DNA of 64,000 nt, taken from positions 2,470,501-2,534,500 of the forward strand of contig NC_089444.1 in the NCBI RefSeq assembly GCF_026210795.1. Direction: 5' to 3'. Position 1 is the first letter of the stretch; every line of letters starts with the position of its first letter. Positions 1-11,900 of the stretch are shown piece by piece. A program made the translations under genes and the position numbers. The stretch comes from Rhizophagus irregularis. Its lineage: Eukaryota > Glomeromycota > Glomeromycetes > Glomerales > Glomeraceae. The notes under the pieces were generated by a model. That model ran no database searches. It had not been told where the DNA came from and saw only the letters and a list, made by a program, of their open reading frames with translations.

Positions 1-625
1 ATTGAAATTACATGAACTTGAAGTTCTTAATATAGAGCGGAATAAGATAAATGTAATTTCCAGTATAATTGAAAATAGTGGAAGGCGTCTCAAGAAAGTT
101 TTGTTCGATCCTAATAATATTAAATATGAACCTTTTAACTTTAATGAGGGTTCTCTCATCAATTTTATTCGTAAAATTTATGAAAATTGTCCTTTAATTG
201 AATACTTGTCAATTGCATTCTCACCATCAGAGGAGCATTTCGTTGAACTTGAAAAATTATTAAAAATTTGTAAAAATTTGAAATCATTATTATTAATTAT
301 AATTTTTGATAATGAAGAAGATACTTATGAAGATTATTTGAAAAATGGGAAAGAATTATTAAAAATGTTAATTAGATCATCACCAAATAATTTTAAAGAA
401 ATTAGGTTCTGTTATAAATTTAAATTTTCTTCAGAAATCTTGAAGGAATTCTTGGAAAAATGGAATGGTAGACATGCAATTACACTATTTACTACTGAAA
501 ATTTAGGAGAGAATTATATTTATAAGGAACTTACCAATAAATATAAAAGAGATGGAGTAATCAAAGATTTTAAATATTTACCTTATGTAGATTTAACTGA
601 ATATATTACGGAAATTTGCTTTTAA
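1..625 (+). CDS. F-box/LRR-like protein, C-terminal part (cut by window edge)
   Basis: An open frame runs from the window edge to a TAA at 623-625 and gives 207 residues. There is no convincing ATG at its left end, so the real start lies outside the window. The protein is a series of short leucine/isoleucine-rich segments (around residues 6-20, 60-73, 82-100) that look like degenerate leucine-rich repeats. Its end, with Phe-Leu-Glu-Lys-Trp-x-Gly-Arg followed by a Lys-Tyr-Lys-Arg-Asp-Gly-Val-Ile-Lys-Asp segment, matches my memory of the C-termini of the large glomeromycete F-box family. Such proteins are thought to be substrate receptors of SCF ubiquitin ligases; the F-box itself would lie upstream of this window. 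Family assignment is by recognition of style, not by search. Confidence 0.7.
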   Translation, partial: LKLHELEVLNIERNKINVISSIIENSGRRLKKVLFDPNNIKYEPFNFNEGSLINFIRKIYENCPLIEYLSIAFSPSEEHFVELEKLLKICKNLKSLLLIIIFDNEEDTYEDYLKNGKELLKMLIRSSPNNFKEIRFCYKFKFSSEILKEFLEKWNGRHAITLFTTENLGENYIYKELTNKYKRDGVIKDFKYLPYVDLTEYITEICF

Positions 626-2231
626 TGTACAATGATTGTAGCTGCATTGTAGTATAAATATTAGTACTGTAGTAGTATGTGTTATAAGTCATAATGTTAC
701 AATTGTTACATATGACCATAACATGATTTTATATTTGTATTAATTTATTATTATTGTTATATATATTAAAGTATAAATATTACAATATCAGAAAAATACA
801 TTTTATATTAACAATTATTAAAGGTGTTTCTTTGTAAAAAAAATTTTAAATAAAATTTATTAAAATAAACTATTTCTTTAAAATTACGGCAAAGATATCG
901 CGGGAAATCACTGATTTTTTCTTATTTGGTTAATTCCATTTTTTCATAATTGAACTTCGAATCTCAGATTTATTTTTTATAAAAACAAGTTGTCTTAGTC
1001 ATGAAGGAAGTTCTAACTTCTAAATAGTTCCTAAAATTAGAAAATAGGAATAATAAGGCGACACAAAAAAAAAATTAGTTCTCATATGATCATATCTCGG
1101 ACGGGTCACCTGAGTGGAAAATCCATAACCAATAAAAATGCTTCACAATATATCACATGATAAATTAATATAAGTGCTTAAATTTAATTTTGTAACAATC
1201 CTTGTATTCAAAGATTTTTCATAAATTAGTGCTAATACCCAGGAGGATTCGGTAATTTTTGAAAGTTTGCAGGACTTACAGGGTCTAATGGATCATGGTA
1301 CAGATATAATTAAATTCATTATATTCATATTTTTTATCAAACATAATAATCCTGTGCGGAGTAAAAATATTAAGTTGTACGTTGAAACAGTAATTACATT
1401 ATCCTGTTGTTGACATTTGTATTATCCTCTATTAAAATTATTAGTATCTTTGAATTTCCTTTCGCTCCTCTTTTCTATTAAGCCATTTAAATTATCAAAG
1501 AATATTATGGTTTTACCATTATGTGCTTGAAAAGTTTTGATCAACCTTTCTGTGTCTGGTAAATGACACTCCAAGAATATTTCCGTTATAACTCTGTGAT
1601 TTTGTTTGGGTTCAGTGAATTTTTTCGGAATAGTAACCGGTTGAATAGCAATCCGGATTCTTTCAGTAATTTCAGCAATATAAATACGGAATTAAAATGG
1701 ACTATCAGAATTTCTAAAATTAACTGATAATTTGCTGATAATTAACCATGATAAAAAACGGAAGAAAAACGGAAAAAATATGAATAGATCAAAAAAATAA
1801 TATAATAAAATAAAAAAGCAAATAAAAAATTCACTAGGGATAACAGTCAGTGACGCCTGCTGGGGGTCTGGGATCCCAGTTTTTTTTATGTAATGCAACG
1901 CCGTAACGAACTATAATTCATAACTAAAGTTTTATTTAAAAAAATATATTATTAAAAAAATTAATGCCTATACAATACAATAGTAGTATTAAATATTGAC
2001 TTTTTATTATAAATATTAAGTTTCGCATATCAATTATTAAACTTTCATATACTTTTATATTATAAATATTAAACTATTTATACTTTCAATTATCATGTAC
2101 TTTTCAAAAGTTTATAAATATATAAACTTTGTTTATTTATTATAAATACAACACAACTCAAACTTTATCTAATTAAACACTCAACTTTTAAAAGAAATTT
2201 TTAAAATATTTATTATCAAAGAAAAGAAAAG
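626..2231. other. Intergenic, no gene seen
   Basis: AT-rich sequence downstream of the F-box fragment. I see no coding frame of family character. A short stretch near 1100-1125 (GGACGGGTCACCTGAGTGG) resembles one arm of the hairpin at 43096-43159, so it may be a dispersed repeat remnant. The minus-strand open frame at 1692-1898 is hydrophobic low-complexity translation and is not supported. Confidence 0.5.
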
Positions 2232-2551
2232 ATGTCACAAAGTACTAATCACACTATTGATATTTGTGAACTTAGTTATGAAAAGCGCAAACAACTATTT
2301 ACTTAAGAATTAATAATTTTATGTAATTATTATTACAGAATGATCTTTGAAATCGTGCAGCCTCTAACTTACTCGTGGTGAGTATATAAATTCATATTTT
2401 TAGTGAAGGTATAAAAATAAATATAAAAATAAATAATATTTATTATTTTATTACAGTTCAAAGAAGCAAACCTGACATTACCAGTTTCTGAAGCTAACTT
2501 TATATTTCGTGAATGGCGTGCTTTGTACTGTAATAATACAGGTTTGTGCTC
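2232..2551 (+). pseudogene. Broken small gene or gene fragment with exon-like blocks
   Basis: An ATG at 2232 opens a frame of 24 codons beginning MSQSTNHTIDICELSYEKRK and stopping at once. Two later blocks look like exons: about 2340-2377 (reads MIFEIVQPLTYSW) and 2457-2550 (reads FKEANLTLPVSEANFIFREW and on), each preceded by TTATTACAG and the second followed by a GTTTGT donor. The blocks do not join in one frame: no donor follows the first block, and the second ends with TGG-TGA whichever donor is used. It reads as the 5' part of a gene that has lost frame and its 3' end. Function not recognised. Confidence 0.35.
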
Positions 2552-2599
2552 TATTACAAAACTTTTTGTATTTTTTTTTACCAAGCCAAAAAAAAGAAA

Positions 2600-3582
2600 A
2601 TCGCTGATCGCTTAGAAATCATTTGAGCGAAAATACTGAAAAAAAATATTTAAGTACTCTGGGATATGCAACTTAATAAAAGTTAAAACACTTTTAATTT
2701 TATATCGCATTATTTCTTATATATCGCACTATTTTTTTATAATTGATACTAATTCGAAAATAGCAATCCCTATAAAAAAAGTAGATACGTTTTTTATACT
2801 GAAAGGTACGTTTTGTGTAGAAGTTTCGTTCCCATCCAATAAAAAATGTGTATAGGATATTTTATTTATAATAAAAACACTACATTTTTGGTCAAGTATT
2901 GACTTTTGAATGACAATTATACATGTAATATATAAAAAGAATTTAATGGTAGAAACGAAAGAAAAAGAAACTTCTCTCTATTTAATATATATATTTTTTT
3001 CACTGTAAATTTGATTAACTTCACGATTTCCAACGTAAAATAAGTCATATTTCTTAATTATTTAATAAAAACATTGAAAAAAATTTTTATTGATTTGAAA
3101 TCAAAGGTACATTGTATCATATTATTTTTTTACAGGTAAGTAGTACAATTCATCTGTCTGTTAATAAAAAAAAATTTGATCAATGATCTTCTATGAAGTT
3201 AATTGTAACAGATTTTATAGTTTTCTTAATTATCAATTAACAAAAGATATGTAATAGTAAAATAGTAAAGTCCTAAATATGATTATCTCGAAATCTTGAA
3301 ATTATTGTAATTATTGTTCTTTTCTTATGTCGATTTTTTTATTTATTTTATCATTATAAGTTAAAATACTTGGTAAATTAATGTAACAAAATTGAGTTAA
3401 TCATAATTATTTTAATATTTATAAACTCATGAGGCAGATTAAGAAAAATTAACTTTTATAGCTTTAAATTGGTTGTAAGTTGTTGTAATGCCGTAATATA
3501 CCTAGTAAATTTATTAATTATGAGGCGTAATATTACATTTAGAATTAGTGTATAAATTTTTAGTATTTTAAAATTGTATAAA
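2600..3582. other. Intergenic, no gene seen
   Basis: AT-rich DNA with frequent A and T runs. No open frame with family character, no RNA gene and no clear repeat boundary found by eye. Confidence 0.4.
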
Positions 3583-4180
3583 TGTAACGTCCGAGATGAC
3601 GTAAAACTAGATGATTATCAGGTGATTAGGAAACAGGTGAGATCATGACGAAAGAGTCTATGAATAGGGTATTTACATTTAAGGAAATGGCTTTGAAGGT
3701 CAAAAATGAAAGAAAATTCAAAATGTTCAAAAAATATGAAAAATAGCAAGTACCGATAGTTGCAGTTCGATTGAGTAAGGTATTATATGAAATAGGAATT
3801 TTTGGTTTTGCAACAAAACATAGAGATAAAAGGCGCAGAAGTTTCGTTAAGATACTATTTTTGAATTCATATAAATAGACGCAAATAATGACATTGTGGA
3901 AGTTCAGGTTATGAATATAGGAATTTATTTAGATAAATATTTAATTTAATTATTATTTAGTATTGTTTAAACCAAGCATATTATTGTATTTATTTATATT
4001 ATTAATAAAGTATTATTTTGTTAAGCTTAAGGTGACAAACGTGATTTATCACGGGCTTAGGTCTTACATTGTAAAACAATAAAAGCCAAAATAACGTGTA
4101 GATCCTTCCTTTTCTGAATAATTCCAGGTGGAATTATGTAATTCTGGCAAGTAAAGCCAATAATAAACGATCTTTGTTAC
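3583..4180 (+). mobile_element. Candidate solo LTR
   Basis: The segment starts TGTAACGTCCGAGATGACG and ends TCTTTGTTAC, so its ends form the short inverted repeat GTAAC/GTTAC expected of an LTR (598 bp). Inside are a TATAAATAG-like box near 3871-3880 and AATAAAG/AATAAA signals at about 4002-4010 and 4079. I see no internal retrotransposon domain on either side and no clear 5-bp target duplication, so this is a structural guess. A U3-R-U5 solo LTR left by recombination is the simplest reading. Confidence 0.35.
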
Positions 4181-4769
4181 CTTATTTATATATTGATTTA
4201 TATATTGCTTTTTTTAATGATATAAAAATTTAACTTTACAATATAGAGAAATTTTTATTTAAAATTCTCTATTTTATTATTATTCTGTAATGAAGACAAT
4301 TTTGTATTACATATTGTATACAAAAGTTAATTTTAATTTTAAAACGTAGGTTTTATCATTTAAACTTATTGTGACTTTTAACAATCGTAATAACTGGCTG
4401 AAACTAAAACGATAAATGTTAAATAAGATAAAGCTATAAATAAAAATTATTTATAATATAAATATAAAAAGTTTTAGAGCTAAAAAAGGTATTAACAGTT
4501 AATTGATGCATAAATGGATAGAAGTTCAAGACTTCAAGGACATCTTTTAACCTAAGAAAAAATATCAACTCGGATGATAAAATTGTGCAACTTGTTCTTA
4601 TAACAGATAAGTTATAAAGGGTATTAAATATAATTAAATAACAAAAAGGATAGATGGATTGTAAAATAGAACTAATAAAATGAGATATAGCACATAGATC
4701 ATTGAAATTACATTTAAAGCCGATATTGACTAATTTGCAGAAGATTTGCTTGTAATTATTATCATGATA

Positions 4770-5400
4770 CAGAGGGAAAAAAAGCCAAACCGAAAAAGGA
4801 AAAGGGGAAAAAATTTTTCGGATTGGAAAAAAAGCCAACCAGAAACGAAAAAAAAAATTGTGGGGGAGGAACAAAGAGAATAATCGGATTGAAAAAAGAA
4901 ACCGAAAAAAAAAATTCGAAAAAAAAGAAAAAAAAAATTTGGGGAAAAGAAAAAGGATAAAGAAAAAAATTGGTTTTAAAAAAAAAATAAGTACCGAAAA
5001 AATTCTGAAAAAAAAGGACAATAATTCGATCCAATAAGACCGAAAAAAAATTATTAATATGGTTTAAAAAAAAAGACCAATAAAAGTCTTAAAAGATTAT
5101 TTAAAAAAAAAATAAAAAAAATAATAATAATTTTTCGGTTTTGAAAAAAAAAACTGAATCCGGGAAAAGAATGAAAAAAAAAACAAAAAAAAAGGAGGAA
5201 AAAAACGAAACATTTTTAAAAAAAGAAAAAAAAGGAAAAGAAAAGGATGCTTCGAAAGAGAAACGAGGAAATTTGAAAAAAAGTAAGAACCATTTGTAAA
5301 AGATCGGTTTAAGAAAAGGGGGAACCGGAAAAATTTAGATTGAAAAAACTGGTAAAAAAATAAAAAATTCAGATTAAATTTCATTAACCGGAATATTGGA
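4770..5400. repeat. Purine-rich low-complexity tract, inverted relative to 58080-58450
   Basis: About 630 bp consisting almost entirely of A and G on the plus strand, built on AAAAAACCGAAAAAA-like words. The long minus-strand open frames here are only poly-Phe/Leu translations of this tract. The piece around 4981-5034 (AAGTACCGAAAAAATTCTGA, then GGACAATAATTCG) is the reverse complement of sequence at about 58305-58350, so the two tracts are diverged inverted copies. A third related tract lies at 61130-61350 on the plus strand. Confidence 0.6.
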
Positions 5401-5479
5401 TTAGTCAAGGCAGGTCTTAACTATAAAGCATACGGATCAACAATTCAAAATTAATTTATACAGGCTAATCTAAACGTTA

Positions 5480-5971
5480 GTCACACAAACACCATTTTTT
5501 AATTATATAGAGTGAATATTCTCATATAAATATAATGTATTGACTCAACTGGAGTAAAAGAAGTCGGAGAATACTCCAGTTAGTGTGGTTTTTAATGCAG
5601 TGGCTTTGCTATTTTATATTTCAAATATGATTCAGTGTGATTTCAAGGTTAAAAGAGGTTTTTTTTTTAAATCACAAACACATATTATACAATAAATGAT
5701 GCAAAAGCGTACTTTTGTTATTAATATTAAAAAGAATTTGCATAAAGTTATGAAAAAAATTTAATAAGAAAAATTTTTTTTTCAAATAATTGTGACTATG
5801 ATCGACTATGATCGACATCGAACCAACTCAATCAAGAAGCTTCATTACGCAATGCTCACATAAGTAATTTGTGCCAACTGTTGTGTTACCTATTACTTGT
5901 ACGTTACATTCTTACATAGTTTATTATAAATAAAGATTTTTTTTGAAAAAATTTTTGAGCTTTTGAAAACA
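5480..5971 (+). promoter_or_regulatory. 5' flank of kinase A, copy 1 of a duplicated promoter
   Basis: This flank aligns by eye with the flank of kinase B (48592-48807) and with an orphan copy at 62440-62830. Shared landmarks in order are TATAAATATAATGTATTGACT, TAGTGTGGTTTTTAATG, the AATATTAAAAAGAATTTGCATA block, the ATCGACATC block, a CATTACG segment, the TAAATAAAG box (about 5930) and TTTTGAAAACAATG at the start codon. Conservation of this block before two paralogous genes suggests it holds the promoter and 5' UTR; no specific factor site is claimed. Confidence 0.5.
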
Positions 5972-8900
5972 ATGTTTCCTCAAAATATACCTTTAACAGA
6001 AGATAATATTCTGGAATATTTAGAAACCAATTTTACAAATTGGACTAGCGGAAATGAAAAAATCAATAGTTTCATTAAAGAAAGGCAATTAAAAATAAAT
6101 GTCTATGATTATAATGATATAGTGCTTGAATGGATACCATACAATCAGTTTAATGAAGTTAAAGAGACAGGCAAAAATGGTCTTATAACAGTATATTCAG
6201 CAATATGGAAGGATGGTCCATTACGCTATATTGAACAGGATGAAAATTATACTAGAGATTCAAATAAAAAAGTTGCTTTAAAATGTTTTCATAATTCACA
6301 AGAATCCATTGATTCTTTAATAAATGAGGTATGAAAATCTTTAATTATTTAAATGTTTATTCTAATATATTTACATCTCTTTTATTTATATTTAGGCTAA
6401 AAAATATTCAACAAACCATAGAGCAATTCAAGTATTGTATGGAATATCTCAAAATCCAGATACAGGAAATTTTATTTTTGTTCAAAGCTATACCATAAAC
6501 TTGACAAATTGGATTAGTGGAAATGAAAAAATTGATGATTTCATTCAAGAAAGGCAATTAAAAATAAATGGCTATGATGATACTATAGTGCTTGAATGGA
6601 TATCATACAATCAGTTTAATGAAATTAAAGAGACAAGCAAAAATGGTCTTATAACAGTATATTCAGCAATATGGAAGGATGGTCCATTATATAAGAAGCA
6701 TTGGCGGGATGAAAATTATACAAGAGATTCAACTAAAGAAGTTGCTTTAAAATGTTTACATAATTCACAAGAATCCATTGATTCTTTAATAAATGAGGTA
6801 TGAAAATCTTTAAATATTTAAATATTTTTTTTGATTAATATATTTACAATCTCTTTTATTTATATTTAGGCTAAAAAATATTCAACAAACTATAGAGCAT
6901 TTCAAGTGTTGTATGGAATATCTCAAAATCCAGATACGGGAGATTATATTTTTGTTCAAAATTATATAGTAAAATTGACAAATTGGATTAGTGGGAATGA
7001 AAAAATTGATGATTTCATCCAAAAAAGGCAATTAAAAATAAATGACTATAATGATATAGTACTTGAATGGATACCATATAACCAGTTTAATGAAATTAAA
7101 GAGTTCAGCAAAAATGAACTTATAACAGTATATTCAGCAATATGGAAGGATGGTCCATTATATAAGAAGCATTGGCGGAATGAAAATTATACAAGAAATT
7201 CAAATAAAGAAGTTGCTTTAAAATGTTTACATAATACACAAGAATCCATTGATTCTTTAATAAATGAGGTATGAAATTTCTTCAAATATTTAAATACTTT
7301 TTTAATTATATATTTACAATCTCTTTTATTTATATTTAGGCTAAAAAATATCCAACAAGAATTAGAGCATTTCAATTATTGTATGGAATATCACAAAATC
7401 CAGATACAGGAAATTATATTTTAGTTCAAAATAATTCTATAAATTTAGTAAATTGGATTAGTGGAAATGAAAAAATTGATGTCTTCATTCAAGGAAGACA
7501 ATTAAAAATAAATGGCTATAATGATATAATGCTTGAATGGATACCATACAACCAGTTTAATGAAATTAAAGAGTTAGGCAAAAATGGTCTTATAACAATA
7601 TATTCAGCAATATGGAAGGATGGTCCATTATATAAGAAGTATTGGCAAGATGAAAATTATACAAGAGATTCAACTAAAGAAGTTGTTTTAAAATGTTTAC
7701 ATAATTCACAAGAATCCATTGATTCTTTAATAAATGAGGTATGAAATTTCTTCAAATATTTAAATACTTTTTTAATTAATATATTTACAATCTCTTTTAT
7801 TTATATCTAGGCTAAAAAATATTCAATAAATCATAATGCATTTCAAGTATTGTATGGAATATCCCGAAATCCAAATACAGGAGATTATGTTTTGGTTCAA
7901 AATAATTATATATGGACAAGTGAAAATGAAAAAATTGATGACTTCATTCAAGGAAGGCAATTAAAAATAAATAACTATGATGATATAGTGTTTGAATGGA
8001 TACCATACAACCAGTTTAATGAAATTAAAGAGACAAGCAAAAATGGTTTTATAACAGTATACTCAGCAATATGGAAGGATGGCCCATTATATAAAAAATA
8101 TAACCAGAGTAATAATTATACAAGAGATTCAAATAAAGAAATTGCTTTAAAATGTTTATATAATTCACAAGAATCTATTGATTCTCTAATAAATGAGGTA
8201 TGAAATTTCTTTAAATATTCAACTATTTTTATTAATTAATATATTTACAATCTCTTTAATTTATAATTAGGCTAGAAAATATCCAACAAAAATTAGAGCA
8301 TTTCAAGTATTGTATGGAATATCCCAAAATCCAGATACAGGAGGTTACATTTTAGTTCAAAATAATTCTATAAATTTAGTAAAATGGATCAGCGGAAATA
8401 AAAAAATTGATGACTTTATTCAAGGAAGGCAATTAAAAATAAATGACTATAATGATATAGTACTTGAATGGATACCATACAACCAATTTAATGAAATTAA
8501 AGAGACAGGCAAAAATGATATTTTAATGGTATATTCAGCAATATGGGGGGATGGTCCATTGTATTGTCAGTATAATAATGAATATACAAGAGATTCAAAT
8601 ACAAAAGTTGCTTTAAAATATTTATATAATTTACAAGAATCCATTGATTCTTTAATATATGAGGTATAAAATTTCTTCAAATACTTAAATACTTTTTTAA
8701 TTAATATATTTACAATCTCTTTTATTTATATCTAGGCTAAAAAATATCTAACAAATCATAATTCATTTCAAGTATTGTATGGAATATCTCAAAATCCAGA
8801 TACTGGAGATTATATTTTGGTTCAAAATAATTATATATGGAAATGTGAAAATGAAAAAATTGATAATTTCATTCAAAAAAGGAAATTAAAAATTAGTAAT

Positions 8901-11900
8901 TATGATGATGTAGTGCTTGAATGGATACCATACAATCAGTTTAATGAAATTAAAGAGACAGGCAAAAATGCTCTTATAACAGTATATTCAGCAATATGGA
9001 AGGATGGTCCATTATACAAGAAGGGCCAGTTGAACAATTATACAAGAGATTCAAATAAAGAAGTTGCTTTAAAATGTTTATATAATACACAAGAATCCAT
9101 TGATTCTTTAATAAATGAGGTATGAAAATTTTTCAAATATTTAAGTACTTTTTAATTAATATATTTACAATCTCTTTTATTTATATTTAGGCTAAAAAAT
9201 ATTCAATAAATCATAATGCATTTCAAGCATTATATGGAATATCTCAAAATCCAAATACAGGAGATTATATTCTTGTTCAAAGAAACTTGACAAATTGGAT
9301 TAGTGGATATGAAAAAATTGATGATTTCATTCAAGAAATGCAATTAAAAATTGATAACTATGATGATATGGTGCTTGAATGGATACCATACAATCAGTTT
9401 AATGAAATTAAAGAAACAGGCAAAGATGGTCTTATAACAGTGTATTTAGCAATATGGAAGGATGGTCCATTATATAAGAAGCATTGGCAGGATGAAAATT
9501 ATACAAGAAATTCAAATAAAGAAGTTGCTTTAAAATGTTTACATAATTCACAAGAATCCATTGATTTTTTAATAAATGAGGTATGAAATTTCTTCAAATA
9601 TTTTAAATACTTTTTAGTTAATATATTTACAATCTCTTTTATTTATATTTAGGCTAAAAAATATCTAACAAATAATAATGCATTTCAAGTATTATATGGA
9701 ATATCTCAAAATCCAGATACAGGAGATTATATTTTTGTTCTTACCCGGATAAGTGGAAATGAAAAAATTGATAATTTCATTCAAGAAAGGCAATTAAAAA
9801 TAAATGATTATAATAATATAGTGCTTGAATGGATACCATACAACCAGTTTAATGAAATTAAAGAGACAGGCAAAAATGCTCTTATAACAGTATATTCAGC
9901 AATCTGGAAGGATGGTCCATTATACAAGAAGGGCCAGTTGAACAATAATTATACAAGAGATTCAAATAAAGAAGTTGCTTTAATATTTTTACATAATTCA
10001 CAAGAATCAATTGATTCTTTAATAAATGAGGTATAAAATTTCTTCAAATATTTAAATACTTTTTAATTAATATATTTACAATCTCTTTAATTTATAATTA
10101 GGCTAGAAAATATCCAACAAAGTATAAAGCATTTCAAGTACTGTATGGAATATCTCAAAATCCAGATACAGGAGATTATATTTTTGTTCAAAGACACTTG
10201 ACAAATTGGATTAGTGGAAATGAAAAAATTGATGATTTCATTCAAGAAAGGCAATTAAAAATAAATGACTATAATGATGTAGTGCTTGAATGGATACCAT
10301 ACAACCAGTTTAATGAAATTAAAGAGACAGGCAAAAATGCTCTTATAACAGTATATACAGCAATCTGGAAGGATGGTCCATTATACAAAAAGGACCAGTT
10401 GAACAATTATACAAGAGATTCAAATAAAGAAGTTGCTTTAAAATGTTTACATAATTCACAAGAATCCATCGATTCTTTAATAAATGAGGTATGAAGTTTC
10501 TTCAAATATTTAATACTTTTATTTTCTAATTAATATACTGTATTTACAATTTCTTTTATTTATGTTTAGGCTAAAAAATATCCAACAAAACATGAAGCAT
10601 TTCAAATATTGTATGGAATATCTCAAAATCCAGATACAGGAAATTATATTTTTGTTCTTATCTGGACAAGTGGAAATGAAAAAATTGATGATTTCATCCA
10701 AGAAAGGCAATTACAAATAAATGACTATAATGATGTAGTATTTGAATGGATACTATACAGTCAGTTTAATGATATTAAGGAAATAGGTAAAGGTGGTTTT
10801 TCTACAGTATATTCAGCAGAATGGAGGGATGGTCCATTAGAGTATGATGTAGATAAAAAAATCTATAATAGAAATCCAAATAAAGTAATTGCTTTGAAAT
10901 GTTTGCATAATTCCCAAAGTATTACAGACAAATTTTTAAATGAGGTATGAAACTTTTTTAAAAGAATCACTATAATATTATTTTAAGCACAATGTAATAA
11001 TTATTTTTTGATATCAATGTATTTTAATAGGTTAAAGAGTACTCAATAAATAAAAGTAGTAATATTCTTAATGTATATGGAATATCTCAAAATCCAGATA
11101 CAAAAGAATATATTATGGTTCTCCAATATGCAAAAGAAGGCAATTTTAATCATTGGATAAATAAAAACTATGAATATTTTAATTGGAAGGATAAACTATC
11201 TGCATTAATCGATATTATTAATGGTCTTAAAGAAATTCATCAAAGAAATTTAGTTCATCGTGATTTTCATACAGGAAATATATTATTTTTGAATTTCATA
11301 AATCATTTTAGTAATTGTGTATTAATTTCAGATATGGGATTATCTGGAGAAGTTGATAATATAGATGAAACAAAAATTTATGGAGTTATGTCTTATGTGG
11401 CTCCTGAAGTATTAAGAGGAAAACCTTATACTCAAGCAGCAGATATCTATAGTTTTGGAATGATAATGTATTTTGTAGCAACTGGAAAACAACCTTTTGG
11501 CAATCGTGCACATGATTATGATTTGGCATTAGATATTTGCAAAGGAGTTAGACCTGAAATAAATAAATCAGAAGTACCAAGATGTTATTTTGATTTAATG
11601 AAAAAGTGTTGGGATTTAGACAAAAATAATAGACCAGATGTTTTTGAGTTAGATAAATTAATCAAATCATTTTATGGGTTATATGTGGAGGATTTAGTTA
11701 TTTTTGGGAATGAAGAAATTAAAATACAATTTGAGGAAACAGAAGAATATAGAAAAACAAATTTTTCACCCACTGAAAACTACCAAACAGTTACCCATCC
11801 ACAAGCTATTTATACATCTCGATTACTTAATCATATTACAAAAGAACTTCCAAAAAATGAGGATGATTATAATTCTCAATCTTTGGATTATTGTGCACTC

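Noticed and set aside
4434-5408. Long minus-strand open frames (up to 195 codons) rich in Phe and Leu
   Set aside because: They are translations of a purine-rich low-complexity tract; no start context, domain or splice signal.
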